Shown: piece after piece, positions 1 to 13,014 of the stretch
Position numbering within the stretch: the stretch's first letter is position 1
Layout of the letters: every line of letters starts with the position of its first letter
Origin: Voacanga thouarsii
Taxonomy: Eukaryota > Streptophyta > Magnoliopsida > Gentianales > Apocynaceae
Direction: 5' to 3'
Assembly: GCA_026120185.1 (NCBI GenBank)
Contig: JANUWF010001050.1
Span: 434,001-498,000, forward strand
Length of the DNA: 64,000 bases
The notes under the pieces: generated by a model
Databases searched by the model: none
What the model was told of the DNA's origin: nothing
What the model saw: only the letters and a program-made list of their open reading frames with translations
Translations under genes and position numbers: made by a program

Positions 1-471
1 TCAAGGTATATTTATTCTCCTTCCCTTTATGCACCACATATCTATCAAACATCCATGACCTTCCCAACAAGATATATCCAAGGTGGCACTTATCACATTG
101 GTGCAACTTCCTTCATCTACGATTATACTACAAAGCTTTTGTTGCATAAGACACCAAGTGTAAAAGATATTGCTCATTTGCGAATTCTCCTCATTCTCAA
201 CAACATTTTCACTCCCAATCTTTCTAGCAACACCAATCAATAGAAAAACCTTTCAAACCTCATGCCTCTCTTCACTACCTTCTTTTTTTATAGGCTTTGT
301 AGTCTTTGATGATTGTTTTGGTGTCCTATTTTTGTTCCTTAGTGAATGATGAAATATAGGATTGGTATATGTGGTCTTTCTAGGATAGGTTCTTTTTCTT
401 ACACCCCTCAAGTTTTTGTTCTCATACCTTTCTTTACCTAACCTCATACCATTCATTCCTCTTCCCTTCAT
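1..471 (-). pseudogene. Ty3/gypsy gag-protease fragment
   Basis: Two adjacent - strand frames (471-253 and 240-1) read like the gag tail and aspartic protease of a plant Ty3/gypsy polyprotein. The distal part has the typical order NIFYTWCL, KLCSIIVDEGSCTNV, which matches the retropepsin region of plant gypsy elements (usually IIDGGSCTNV); the residue after the catalytic Asp reads E where relatives have G. The upstream frame is rich in Lys and Arg, like the linker before the protease. A stop lies between the two frames, so the piece is inactive. It runs off the left edge of the window. Family membership is recognised from the motif; the clade is not resolved. Confidence 0.6.
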
Positions 472-1180
472 TAGAATTTTTGTATAGACCCCATAAAGTG
501 TTCTTCATATCCCTTCATTGGTTACTCATACAGTGGAGGTGGAGGCTTGTACTCATTTCTCACTTTAAGGCTATATTTTCTTTTGCCATATAGTGGGGTT
601 TGGCCTTGATTGGATTTCAGCTCCATAATGTCCTCCTCATGTCATTCATTTTTACTTTAAAAGTTTAAAAGGTAGCTTGAATATCAAATGAGTTTTGAGA
701 CATTGTGTTGGGAATTTCAAGGGTTCTCACTTGGAACAGATGGATAGAAGTAGAAAGTAATTCCTCACAATCACTCCCTCACGTATATCTACTCAAGAAT
801 TATCACTCAACCCTCGTGTTTAACTTTCCTTTGGCTTTTAGCAAGAATAAGCTCCCCCTCTTACCTTTTTCAAGCACTCATGTTCCTTAATGAATTTTAT
901 CCACAAAAACCTCCCCAATTGTTTAGCAGCTAGTCTAACTTGACAAGTTTACTAACCCTTTAAGGATAACCAACTAGGTGACTCAAATAGAATTTGATCA
1001 ATAAGCAATAAAGCCACAAGGAATAAGCTAAATAAAAACGACTCAATGAATTTAAGAGTTCAACAAACTCAATTTAACACTGGATGGAATAACCAGACTC
1101 AACTAACAAGATAGATTCAAAGAAACACAAGAATTCCAATGATCATAGAATTCAAGAACAAGAAGAAGGCATAATGATCA
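472..1180. other. Uncharacterised, probably gypsy leader or gag relic
   Basis: No convincing gene. The stretch lies between the gypsy gag/protease piece and a solo copia LTR. On the - strand around 500-640 there is a short proline- and lysine-rich open stretch that could be more gag, but no motif confirms it. Confidence 0.3.
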
Positions 1181-3228
1181 TAAAGTAATTTGAAAATTTA
1201 CAGAGCATGTACAGTAGACGAAAATGGAGAACAAGAACATAATATCAGAGTATGAGAGCATCATGGTGGGCATGAAACATACCTGTTGGAGCCTTTAAAA
1301 CATGAAGATCATGGTTGAATGGTTAGAAGCTCAAGAACAGCTTTTCCTTCCACGTCCAGTGAACACTAGTGCTGCAACTTCTTCCAATTCCGGTTCTTTC
1401 TTCCCCTTTGGTGAAAAATAAATGCAAAGCTTTTCAGTTCACAGAATATTCCCAACCTAATCCTCCGGTCGGTAAGCGCACAATTGGATGAGAAGAAATG
1501 ACCTCTCAAATTTTCACACTCTCCGTTTTTGTTGGCATCCTTTGGTTTTGTATGTAAAGAAGACAAAAACCAATAGCCAATAGAAAATCAAGAGACACGA
1601 GAGAGATAGAAGCCAAGAGACATCCGAAAAATATATTTTTATTTTTTTCCTTTTTCTTTTATTTTATTTTTCCACACAGAAAGCCAAGAGTCATGAAATC
1701 AAAAATAATTATTTTGATAAAAATAATATTCCCGAGATTTTATACCCGAATATTATTTACAAAATAAATTTTGGCTTCACCCTAAACTCTTCTAAACTGT
1801 GTCCGAAAAATCTTATGGTCCAGGCTATTGGGCCAAAATAATATAATATTTATTATTTTTCTTGGACCCGAAAATTTCAAAATAATAAACATTAATTATT
1901 TTTCTTGGGATTAAATAAATAACCCAATAAATAATTAATGAACCTAAATGAACTAAAAAATAATTAAACTTTAATTATTTATTTCTTGGATTTAATTAAA
2001 TAAATAACCCAATAAATAATTAAGTAATAATTATTTTCCTCTAGTTTAAGTCCCGATTAATTTTCTAATTATTCAAACTGGACTCGGGTCCTGAATAATT
2101 AATTAACTCATTAAATCAGATAACAAATTTCTCTCCATTTATTTTATTCCAATCCAATAATAAATTAGACTTCCCGAATAAAATAAAACTTTCTCAACTG
2201 ATATCATTTTCTCAACCCAAAAATTAATTAGGACTTACGGGCTATTCCAAGGACCAAAAAGACACATCACTTTGGCTACTAAAATGATCAAAATACCCCT
2301 ACTATATAAATAGATGTATTTTGTATTTTAAATATTTTCTAATATCACCATAAGAAAATGTTGACCCCAAGGATAATGCTGCATTAACAAAGTCTTCGAC
2401 CTACAAGTGAAATGACTAAAATACCTCTCTACACATCGTCGTACATTTAGAGAGGAAGAAGTGTACTAACACATCTCTAAAAGACATCTACCATCCTTAG
2501 GCCTCTAGTCCAATGATCCACGACTTCCTGGAGTATTTCCGCTTTCCAATGGAGCGACCCTAAAGCAAACATCCAAGTCACGTTTCCCAGGGCCCTGGAT
2601 ATTTAGATCATCCGGACAACTATAAAAGGCGATATAGTGTAGAAATTATCTTATACAATTCTATTTTAACTAACTAGTCACACATACCTAACATACAAGT
2701 ATATTGGCCCTCTGATAGAACTTCAACTATAGTATATCAAAGTATATGCTTCCAGCTTCGCCAAACCACCAACTCATACTCAAGTCATAGAGTATTAGTC
2801 CACGCTGTAGCGGTAGTAGTCTAGATTTCTACCATATAGTACTTTTAAGAAACCACTACTACAGGTCATGTTTTACGTATTCGAAATACGCTTATGTCAT
2901 GAAATGAGTGGACTACTCACTGGCTAAAGGTAAGCCATTCCCCACTTGGAATTCATAACATAATAACCTAAACATGATGAGATTCCCATTCTCATCAATC
3001 GGTTAAGAACAACTGTTTATGTGTTTAAATAACCCATGATCCATACCTTACTGTGAAAGACCTCCATTCACATGGATCACTTATTCAAACACAATGGATC
3101 TGTTCCAAATGAAAATGTACACAAATAAAGAAAATTATTTCACAAACGATTTTTGACAAATAAATTCTTTTATTAACATATTCGATATTTTCATCAGAAA
3201 ACTAGTCTAAGAATGTATATTTCTAACA
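1181..3228 (-). mobile_element. Solo LTR, Angela/BARE-like copia (family A)
   Basis: On the - strand it starts TGTTAGAAATATACATTC at 3228 and ends ATTACTTTA at 1181. Long blocks (for example 2460-2960) match the LTRs at 32690-33130, 43610-44050 and, inverted, 53060-53470. Flanking pentamers gatca (1176-1180) and aatca (3229-3233) match at 4 of 5 bases, as expected for an old target-site duplication. No internal region is attached on either side, so this is a solo LTR left by LTR-LTR recombination. It has the same unusual CTTTA 3' terminus as the other family members. The left boundary is less certain than the right. Confidence 0.7.
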
Positions 3229-4772
3229 AATCATAGTTGGCCCATGAACATGAATAAGAATTCACAACTAAGATGGCTCAATTTGGATATGTAATTCCCC
3301 CAAAATAAGTGTACTCTATAGATAATTAACTATAGAAAGTGTTTTCAAAAGATTGGATCACAATTCAAAATCACAAGTTTACTCAAACAAAATATAAAAC
3401 ACCTTGTGTGCAATTTTCAGAACTCAACATATAATAGAACTTTTAAGTAAACCTAACCCTAATAATCAACAAAACAAAAGAAATTTTCAATTCCAATGAT
3501 TATACTAATAACAAGGCTCAAGTTTTAGCACATGAAACACAAGAAAACTCAAAGAAAACTTGACCTTTTTGTAGTCCAAATTTGAGTTACAAAATTGTCA
3601 AAATTTGGAGCTTTCTTTGATGACTTCAAACTTTGATGAAAATCAAAACTCTTCTTTCTTTGATATCAACTTTGATACAAGTTCCTTGGGATGTACTTTT
3701 ATGTAAATTGAGTGACTAAGAATGGAGGAGAAATACAAGACTCAAATATAGACTCAAAACAGCAATTTTATGTACAAAACAAACACCCAACTCAAAATGC
3801 TAAAACCTTAAGCCAAAATAAAGATTCTAAAACTCAAGAAAAGAGAATCAAGTCTTCCAAATCACAAGAACACTTTGTAGGAATGACTTAGGCAACCAAA
3901 TATAACCCCCTAATAAGAACATTAGATTACCAAGAATCTAAAACCCAACTTAGCAAGCTAATTGATCTATCCTAAAAAGTTTATAGACTCAATATATAAA
4001 GAAGGATTAGAACATAAGAATGGTCTTGATGATCATGGGAAGTACACAAAAGGAATCACCTCTCAAATCTCTGTCAAAAGTTATGATCATGGGAAACTTC
4101 TTAATTTCTATTTAATATCTAAAAGTTATGTTTACAATGAAATAAAAGGGGGATATATAGAACCCCAAACCTGAGCTACTTAAGGTTACAACATTGGTCA
4201 AAATAAAGCTTAAAACAAGTTAATTTAGTCTTAAATACCTTACATTTCGTGGACAAAATAAAAATTGCCGAAACAAAGCAAAATAAGTGTTCATGGGGTT
4301 TACACAGCCATGCACTGTAGCTGCACAACTATGCCGATGTTAGGACCTTCAAAATTGGTTGTGCACGGCCAGCTTGCACGGCTTGGTGCACGGCCATGCA
4401 TCTAGTCATGTACCCAAGATGCTGGGAGTGATTTCTTCTATCATTTGCATGGGCAGATGCATGCTCATGCACTCTGAACATGCATAATCTATTTTTGCAC
4501 TCCAAATTTGATCTCCTCGATTTCTTTCTTGTTGCATCGAATGTCCTTAACCCTCCATATGGGTTGCTGGATATTTTGAGCTCCTCTTGGCCTTCCTTTT
4601 GACATTCATCTTTTGACAATCCTCTTGGTTCTTGGCTTAAGTGCTTGGTTTTCTTAATTTCTCCATTGAAAACCTCCACGATTTGAATTTTTCCAAAGCT
4701 CCATAGAATGTTGTTTGGATCTTTCTCCCATTCTTTAGCTTTGGCATGTTACTTAGATGGATTCCTATCACA
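3229..4772. other. Gene-free repetitive DNA
   Basis: No coding motif. Several open frames exist but none has recognisable composition or domains. The stretch at 4345-4480 has a repeated GCACGGCC/ATGC-rich pattern resembling LTR interiors of plant gypsy elements. A degenerate primer-site-like string lies near 3664-3680 on the - strand. It may be the 5' part of the gypsy element whose protease is at 1-240, but this is inference. Confidence 0.3.
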
Positions 4773-5077
4773 TTGCCAACTACATCATTTGAAAAATTAA
4801 TATATAAAATTGAGATGCATCAGCTGAAAGAGATAAAATCATCTTACATGATACTATCAAGAAGGGGAGTATATATATACACTGTACTATTTTTTTTCCT
4901 AACCAATTTTTTTTCTTATTAGGTTTTTCTTGGTTAGGTTTTTAACGAGGTTGTATTCCCTCTAAAATGAAAAGTGTACTCTTTTTTCACTAGATTTTTG
5001 TCCTACAAGATTTTTTCTAAGAAGGTTTTTAACAAGACATTTTCAAAAATTTGAAAGTGAACATCGAAAGGGGAGTG
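4773..5077 (+). pseudogene. Ty1/copia RNase H C-terminal tail and polypurine tract
   Basis: The + frame from 4773 reads LPTTSFEKLIYKIEMHQLKE, the standard tail of a copia polyprotein after RNase H (usually LPTSTFEKLVYKIGMRRLKD). It is followed by the T-rich 'ggtttttaacgagg' block typical of this copia group and ends in a polypurine tract, gaaaggggag, directly before an LTR-like TGTTATAAAATC at about 5076-5078. Everything upstream of the tail is missing. An inactive 3' remnant of a + strand element. Confidence 0.65.
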
Positions 5078-5869
5078 TTATAAAATCAATGAGATAAAGT
5101 GACTGTTCATTTTCCGAAACTACTCCCTCCAGCCACAAATAATTGGTCTAATTTCTTTTTTGATTTGTCCAAAAATAACTGTCAACTTTCTAAATGTAAG
5201 TTGTATTTAATTATTTTTTTCCAATTTGACCCTTAACACAATTTTCTATCAATTAATTAGTATTACAATTACACATACTAAAGTTATTTTAACCAACAAT
5301 GAAATCACGTTATCCTATAAAAATAGTCAAAAGTGTAATTTAATGAAGTGATATCAGTGAAAAGAAAACTCTAAAATAAATAGTGGGAAGAGAGAAACAA
5401 AGGAAATTGTAGGTGAGGAGAGAGACACATTTAATTATTAGAATGATATAATTAAAGGAGTTGTGATATTTAAATTAATGAGGTGAGAAATATAATAAAA
5501 ATACTCCAAATGATATAATGGTCATTTTAATCATTTTTACTATAAAATTACACAAGTCTACAATTAGGCCAATTATTTGTGGATGGAGGGAGTATCTATT
5601 TATCTTAGAGATAGATATGACTATTCAATTTTCAAGATTTTTTATTTATCTAAAAGATAAATACTACTACTCATATTTCTAAAGTTTAATGCTATAGATA
5701 AGATACGATCGTATTTATTAGATTCATTTCTTATTCTTTAAGATGATATATCTAAACACATATATAAAATCTATATAAATATGGACCTTATATAAATGAA
5801 TAAAATTTTAATTTTGAATCTAAATAATTCTCTTATTTCACTATTTTTTTATAGCCTCTTTACCTTACA
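5078..5869 (+). mobile_element. Copia 3' LTR interrupted by a MITE
   Basis: The LTR begins right after the polypurine tract with TGTTATAAAATCAATG and continues to about 5869, where a CA end (taccttaca) is plausible. A MITE occupies 5121-5594 inside it. The right end is not confirmed because the matching 5' LTR and target duplication are not in the window. Confidence 0.45.
5121..5594. mobile_element. Stowaway-like (Tc1/mariner) MITE
   Basis: Terminal inverted repeats TACTCCCTCCAGCCACAAAT and, at the other end inverted, TACTCCCTCCATCCACAAAT run for about 35 bp with few mismatches. The element is 474 bp including the TA duplication at each end. CTCCCTCC termini with a TA target are the standard signature of Stowaway MITEs. 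It has no coding capacity. It sits inside a copia LTR, so it inserted after that copia element. Confidence 0.85.
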
Positions 5870-7604
5870 ATTTTTACAATTTATTTCTTGATTCTATTTA
5901 AATCAAATTCACAATATAAATTATAATTATTATGTGAATAACAATAATAATCATTTCATGAACATTATTAATAATTGCATATGCGATCTCATCACCGACG
6001 AGTTGAACAAGGGATAAAATTCTTTAACCTTCACCCATATTGAAATCTCTTCTAAACTATATAAACCTATTATCCACACTTCTTTATTACAATATACTAT
6101 CTCCATTCTAAAAAAATTTATCTACCTATTATTTTAGATTATTTCCAAAAAAATTGATATTTTCATTAAAAAAACGTTTTAAATATATTTTATAATATAA
6201 AATAAATAATATACGTCTTATATAATAACTCTTGTGCATAATCAATATATATAATTAATATTCTGTAAAATATAAATTTTTATTTTATTATATTTTATTA
6301 AAATTTTTAATTTTATATCAAATTAATTACTGCTAATTTGATTAATACGGAAAGATAGCTTTTTCCCGTAACCACCCTCTGGAGCCGGTGCAAGTTCTTT
6401 CAGAGACATTCAGGTGGCCCTTTTTCTTTTACTCTTCCCATGATCTCCTATGGAGTTTGATTGCGATTGCTTTGAATATAACATGGCAATTGGGCTGGTC
6501 GAACTAGAATTGGATAAACCTGTCCAGAAATTTCTCGACTTTGTTTAGCAAATTCTTATTGAGAGATTTTGGTGATTTTGGCTTGAGCAATGTAAGCAAT
6601 AACCGTTTATGATAGAGATTTTTCTTTCTTTTTTATTTTTCCTTTTGCATATTTTGGCAATTTAGAACCCACATATTGTCACTGTACTGGACATCAAATG
6701 GATGATGATGATGATTAGGGGAAGTTGGTGTCCGAATCATATGCAATAAAATGTTATGATAATATTATAATTTATAAAAAAAAATTAATAGAAGATGAAA
6801 GGTAAAATTTTAAATAAAAAATTAAAGATTTTAATTTTTTAAAGATAAATATAAATTTTAAAAAATTCTAAGAACTGGACACCACCCCTGCCCTAGTTCT
6901 TTCTTTTACTATGATGCATCTGCGTATCATTGTCAAACGAAGATTAAAACTATTGTTAAGGATTAATTACAAATAGCATGTTTTGCAATTACATCCATTC
7001 TATTTTCCAATTTAAGCAATCATACCCCTTTAAAAAGTTAAGGATTTTTCAATTGGATCCTTCCATATAAAATCTAAGGTGGCTTTTAAAATTGACTGTT
7101 TAACTGCATTGTTGTGAAGAATATTGAAACTTGACCAGGGAAATATATAATTTAACTTGTAAAAACTCCTTGTTATCTTGCTCAATCCTTCTCTCTAACT
7201 TATTTTATCCATCTTCTCTCTAACTTTTAACTTCACCAGCCTTGTAATTCTTTCATGCTCCTGCCAGATCTAAACTCCGATTTCTATTGGAGTTTTGATC
7301 TTGAGGGGATTTTTATCTTTTAATAAGCTTATCCCCTATTGTGTCTACAAATCCCGATAATTTTCCTCCTTGGTGGTTTTCAATAACATCTGCAACGTAA
7401 TAATAAATTTATTTCGAATCATTATAGATTGGCCTCCAATTTCTCTTCTTCTTGAAGAATTTGTTTACTCGAACTTGATTTGGGTTCCTCTTCAGACCTT
7501 TACTCCCTTTCTGGGCAATTTCTGAGACCATCGATAGGCCCATGATCTTTTACTGTCTTTTAAGATCTATTTGAATTGAGAGAAAGAAGAGAAGAAGAGA
7601 GAAG
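5870..7604. other. AT-rich intergenic region
   Basis: No gene supported. 5870-6350 is very AT-rich. 6360-6720 is less AT-rich and could hold a short gene or repeat remnant, but I see no recognisable frame. 6960-7560 looks like mixed low-copy or repeat DNA with pyrimidine-rich stretches. Confidence 0.4.
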
Positions 7605-7612
7605 AGAAAAAC
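7605..7612. repeat. hAT target-site duplication, left copy
   Basis: agaaaaac directly left of the TAGCGTTG terminus. The right copy, aggaaaac, is at 16734-16741 with one mismatch. Confidence 0.75.
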
Positions 7613-7834
7613 TAGCGTTGATACGTGAGTCGGTCCGCACAATTTTGTACCGTATCAGGCCGGGCCCAAGGATTGGCCCGTGGGTCATGCAGGCCGGTCC
7701 CATGACTATATGGGCTGGTCCATTCCGGGCTCTGAGCCAAAAGCTCATTTATCATCTAAGTCATCATCAATAATCTACGAATTGGTCATTCTATCATTGG
7801 TTGCGAACCAACTACTATAACACATTAACATCTC

Positions 7835-9535
7835 CAAAGTATGAGGAGCCAATCGAGATCTTTTTCATCGATTGTTCAAACTCTCTCACTAAAGACACTT
7901 TCCGATGACACTGTGAAGATAGGTGATATCAAAAGATCACGTGTTATTTTAGATAAAATAAGGTATTGACTTACATGAGCCTTACACCAACTACAAATGT
8001 CAAAATGTTGATCCTCATTTTCTACCAAATGTTGCATCTTGTAAATTGTCATCTTATTGTAGGAAGTAGATTATCTTTTTTTACACTTCATGATACCCTA
8101 TGGATTAAATACTGATAAAATCGAAAAGGTAAATTTTTGTGGTGATTGAAATTGACTGTTAGATGATAATGAAACTTGTCTACGTAAAGTAGTAGAACCA
8201 AAACAAGAAGACTCAAACTTATACAAATTATACATGTCAGATAGAGTTTTAGCCATTTTATCTTTTATATTTTTTATCATACATTGCTTAAGTGTTTAAG
8301 ATTCATCAAAATCTAATGTTTCATATAGATATTCAATAATATTATGAAATCCAACCATTTTTACTCGAGGATCTATACACAATGCCATACAATATAAAAC
8401 AAGAATATCTTCACAATATTTTTTATATTTTTCAAATATACTTCTCATAAAATAACCATACTGGGGATGGTCCATATACTCAAAAAAAATATATGTTATT
8501 TTAGTAAGTGTTTGAAGAATATGATGAGTAGTGGGATAATAAGATTTCGATAAAAATTCAGTTGCTTCTTTAAAAGTAAATAAAAATGTTAAAAACGCAA
8601 TACAATTTTCAAAATGAGTTTCAATTAATTGAGGTCGAAAATTGTTACTACTATAAAATTTAATAAGTTGATTTTGAAAATATATAACACTTTCAAACAT
8701 ATCTAAAGTTGAGTTCCATTTAATTTTACAATCTAATCGAAACTTTTTAAAAGATACACCTTATTTTCGACAAAAAGTCTTAAAATTTTATTGCCTAATT
8801 AGAGAAGTTTTAATAAATAAAATAATATTTCTAATTAATTTAATAATATCATCAACATATTTATATCATTCCTTAACACACAAATTAAGTATATGACAAG
8901 CACACCTAGTATGAAATAAAATACCATCTAACATAAGATTCATAATATTTTTCAAAATTGCTATGGCAGAATCATTATTTAAAGCGTTGTCTAAAGAAAT
9001 AGAAATAATTTTATTTAAACTTCTATTTTCATGACATGTTTGAGTAATCATTCTAGCAATACTAGTATCTACATGAAGATATTCAAATAATTTAAAACAA
9101 ATAGTTCTTTTTTGTACTAACCAATTATGATCTATCCAATGACATGTAATGTACAAATAAGATTTATTAGTAATTGCAATCCAACCATCATAAGTAAGAG
9201 TAAATTTTCAATTATAAGAATCAAACTTGGTAATTAGATACTCTTTCATTTCTTTATATATTTTTATTATATCATTTTTTTAATATTATTCTAGGAATCC
9301 TTTTCTATACAGTTTGACAATTGTTTTGCAAGTATTGTTCATAAACTGAATTTTCTACAAAATTAAAAGGTAATTTAGTTTGAACGATCATTTTAGCAAA
9401 TCTATTTTTATTTATTTTTTATGATCGTGTTGAAAATTACCAATAATTTGACCTCCTATAATATGAATTTGTAAGTATGTTTTCTAACCAATCAATATGT
9501 GACCTTTTTATATGTCTAACTAACGTTCCTATCCC
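7835..9535 (-). pseudogene. hAT transposase, central and C-terminal part
   Basis: Reading on the - strand, 9535-9400 continues the BED finger (RHIKRSHIDWLENIL) after the LINE insertion. 9380-9250 holds a degenerate NFVENSVYEQYLQ block. 9156-8866 is an open 96-codon piece with the hAT core signature (LDNALNND, HTRCACHILNL). 8700-8296 is a 134-codon piece with the FKEATEFLS and LCIDPRVKM motifs of the helical insertion/core region. Near 7975-7880 the hATC motif VSSESVFS is visible. Multiple stops separate the blocks. Order and spacing match an Ac-like transposase; it is a pseudogene. Confidence 0.8.
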
Positions 9536-9547
9536 TCCTCCCTTCTT
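9535..9547. repeat. LINE target-site duplication (second copy 15657-15669)
   Basis: ctcctcccttctt occurs identically on both sides of the LINE, next to its poly(A) tail on the left and its 5' end on the right. Confidence 0.85.
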
Positions 9548-9889
9548 TTTTTTTTTTTTTTTGGATCAAAATGTAAAGGTATATATATATGATCAAAGAA
9601 TGTACAACGCAAAAAACTAGTTAGAGCGACATATACATAAGTCGGTCATCTAACTAGTATTGGAAGCATACAACTCAAAAAAGGTTCAAAACATTAGGGT
9701 ACAAAGTAAAAATGATCATGTACACATGTGTTTTAATCTTTTTGGCAATATCGGTTGGTTCGACATCGGTCCCTTCAAAGATCTTCCTATTCCTAGCTGC
9801 CCATATATAGTAGACAGTCACTGCTAGTCCTATTGCTTTAGACTTCGGCTGCCATCCAGTACCTCGGTAATTAGCACGGAACCACTTGA

Positions 9890-12800
9890 TACATGACGGA
9901 ATATATGATAAGTGTCTTTGAATCCCAATCTAGGCCTTAATTTGTGTCCAAATAGCAAATGTAACTATACACCTAAAGAATAGATGCTCACTTGTTTCTG
10001 GTTCATTTTGACAAAAAACATACATAGGGTCGTCCGTCCATAAGGGTAGCCTATCCTTAGTGCGCAGCCTCCCACGGATGCCCAGCCAAAAGGTGAATGA
10101 GTGCTTTGGAGTTAAGCTTTGCTGCCAAAGCATTCTATTCCACAGGACCCTACTCTGCTGCTATCTAAGATAGTCGTAAGCACACGCAGAAAGTGGTCGT
10201 GTGCAAATCGCCCAGGACTGCATACGATCCACTGCTGCCTCCGTCGTCCCTTCTCGAGTGATCAAAGTCTCTCTGATGGAGAGCAGCCGCTTAAACAGAG
10301 GAGAATGCTGCTTTACTGGCTACATTTCCCAAAACAAACGAGTGCCAATGTAATAGTGTTGGACCCATCTGATCCATAAAGTCTGCTTCTCACTTTAGAT
10401 GTCCCAGATTACTCTTGCTAGTAGAGCCCAGTTCCAGGCCGTAAGGTCTCTCAGGCCCAGCCCCCCCTCATTCTTTGGTAAACAGACATTTGTCCAGGCC
10501 ACCATGCTATTATTTGAGTTCCATAAAAATTCTCTAGCAAGCCGATTAATCTTAGAGATTACAGCAGCTGGGGTAGGCATAATGCTAAGCCAAAAACACT
10601 CCACACCTTGGAGGACCGAATGGATAAGTTCCAGATGCCTCGCATAGGATAAAGCATTAGTAGTCCACCGGGCAATATGACCATAAAGTTTGTTAATCAA
10701 TGGCTGATAGAATGCCGTTCTAACTCTGTCCGCAAAAATTGGGATATCCAAGTATCTAAAAGGAAAAGTGCCTACAGGAATCCCAACATCCAGTGTGATA
10801 CGTTCCACCTCCGAAGTAGGGAGACCAGCAAAGTAGAGATTTGATTTGTTTTGATTAATTTCCAGACCTGCCACCTTATCAAACTCAACTAGGCAGTTAA
10901 GAAGGAGTAATAGAGGGCTCATCCCCCCTAGAGAATAACATGAAGTCATCAGCAAAAATCAGGTGCGTAATAGCCAAAGCCTCACATTTGGGATGATAGT
11001 TGAAATCCGTCTGTGCAGGAGCCACCTTGACTAACCTGGAAAGATATTCCATACACAAAACAAATAGTAGAGGTGAGATGGGGTCACCCTGACGGAGACC
11101 TTTCCCCCCAATGAAAAAGTCATGCGTACTATCATTGATAGCTACCGAAAAAGAGGTGGTAGTCACACATTGCATAATCCATGAAACAAAGAGTGGTGGG
11201 AAGCCCAATTCAGCTAGTAGATCTTCAAGAAAACCCCAGTCAATAGAGTCGTAGGCCTTTCTCAAATCGACTTTGATCATACATCTAGGGGCACATCTCT
11301 TCCTGCCATACGCACGCATAAGTTCTTGAATAAGGAAAACATTATCAGCCAGGAGCCTATCCTTCACAAAAGCTGCTTGTGCTTCATTAATAATACCCTT
11401 AAGCACACCTTTTAATCTGTTGCAAGTACCTTTGATATCACCTTGTAGATAACATTGCAACAAAGATATGGGTCTATAGTCACAAACCCCACTCACATGA
11501 TTCGATTTTGGGATAGGTGCAATAATGGAATGGTTAAGTTGCTTGAGGAGCTTTCCCGAAGAGAAGAACTCCTTGCATGCTACAACGAAATCTCGACCAA
11601 CAATTCCCCAAGCTTTCTTATAAAAATACGCACCGTAGCCATCAGGGCCCGGTGCTTTGCAGTCCCCAATATCCCACAATGTGTTTTTAATTTCCACCGC
11701 AGTGACCTCCTTAGTAAGATCATGCATCAATTCTGGCTGTAGCAAGGGACCAGCCCGGACAATATTCGGATCGAGTTTCTGGCAGTCCGACTTTGTACCA
11801 AGTAATTCAGCAAAATAACCAACAAGTTCATCAATTACCTCCCTAGGGCTTGTGGTCAGAGTTCCATCACTTTTCCGTGCCGAGGCGATGAAGTTTTTCT
11901 TCCTAGTCCGCTTCACTACATCATGGAAAAACTTTGTTCCCCTGTCAGCATTAGCCATATAATTATTCTTTGCAAACTGTCTATACAGATTCAACTTAGC
12001 TTCACCGAGTCGCCATGCTTCCTTCCTCACTTCTCTGAGTAAAAGTCTAGACTGCTCATCAGTAGGGTCCCTCAATAAGAGCTTCTGGTATTCCTCCACC
12101 TTGTCGTTAGCCGCGATCACTCTAGAGGATAGATGAGAAAATTCACAAGTGTGAAGCTGCCGCAATTTACTCTTTAGTGCTTTGAGATTCCGACAGAGGG
12201 CAAACTACCTATAGCCCATCACATCTCTATCCCAAAAGGCATTAACCGTCTCCACGAAATCCTTATGATCAGCCAACACATTGAAAAACTTGAAGCTCCT
12301 ACACTTATTAGGGGCAGATTGCAGCAGGTTCCATAGGCCTATAGAATGGTCCAAGGTACAACCAAGGGGGAGGAACTCAACCGTAGCTTGTAGTGAGGAA
12401 GAGAACCAGTGAGAGTTACCCATAATTCTGTCTAGTTTAGACCACACCTTAGTGTTGGTCTAAGTAAAGAAAGACCTTGAGAAGGGCAATTCCGCAATAT
12501 CCGCCTACAAGCAAAATTCAAAAAAATCCTTCATCTCATAGTTAGTCAACGGGTTGCCATACTTCTTCTCCCCAAGCTGTTTGTAGGTATTGAAATCTCC
12601 CATAAGGATCCAAGGAATGTCAAAAGCAGAGGAGAGCTGGAGTAGATGTGACCACAGTGCTCGTCGAGCAACCAAAGAGTTGAAAGCATAAACAAAAGAG
12701 AACCAAATGATGGTGTTAGTAACTTTGCATTTGACTCTACAAGTAACCACCTGGGCATCAACCTGGTGTGCATCCACGTCCACTGCGGCTACATTCCAGA

Positions 12801-13014
12801 TTATCAAGATTCTCCCTCCGCCATGCTCCATAAAGTTATCCACGGAAGACCAGCCCGGAAACTGGTACCGTAAGACTTTGTTGAGAGTCTTAGCATGTAG
12901 TTTAGTTTCTAAGATAGCAAAAATATCAACATAATTTCTATGAATAAATTCCTTCACAGCATGGTGCTTGAGGGCTTTGTGAAAGCCTCTCACATTCCAA
13001 CAGGCAATCTTCAT
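9890..13014 (-). pseudogene. LINE ORF2: endonuclease-reverse transcriptase
   Basis: Starts at ATG 13014 (MKIACWNVRGFHKAL), the conserved start of the APE-type endonuclease. ILETKLHA and ILMGDFN are its active-site blocks. The frame meets stops near 12502 and 12460. It resumes through 12447-12205 and then through the RT from 12165, with KAPGPDGYGAYFYKKAW, DYRPISLLQC, KVDLRKAYDSIDW, GLRQGDPISPLLF and an intact FADD. At 10923-10928 a run of six C (G on the coding strand) coincides with a frameshift, after which thumb/connection sequence continues to 10395. A zinc-binding RT domain (zf-RVT, SFTFWLGIRGRLRTKDRL) is at 10133-9930. An autonomous L1 enzyme, now disabled. Confidence 0.85.

Noticed and set aside
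4329..4679. 116-codon - strand frame
   Set aside because: Composition is driven by a GCACGGCC/CATGC repeat pattern typical of LTR interiors; no protein motif.
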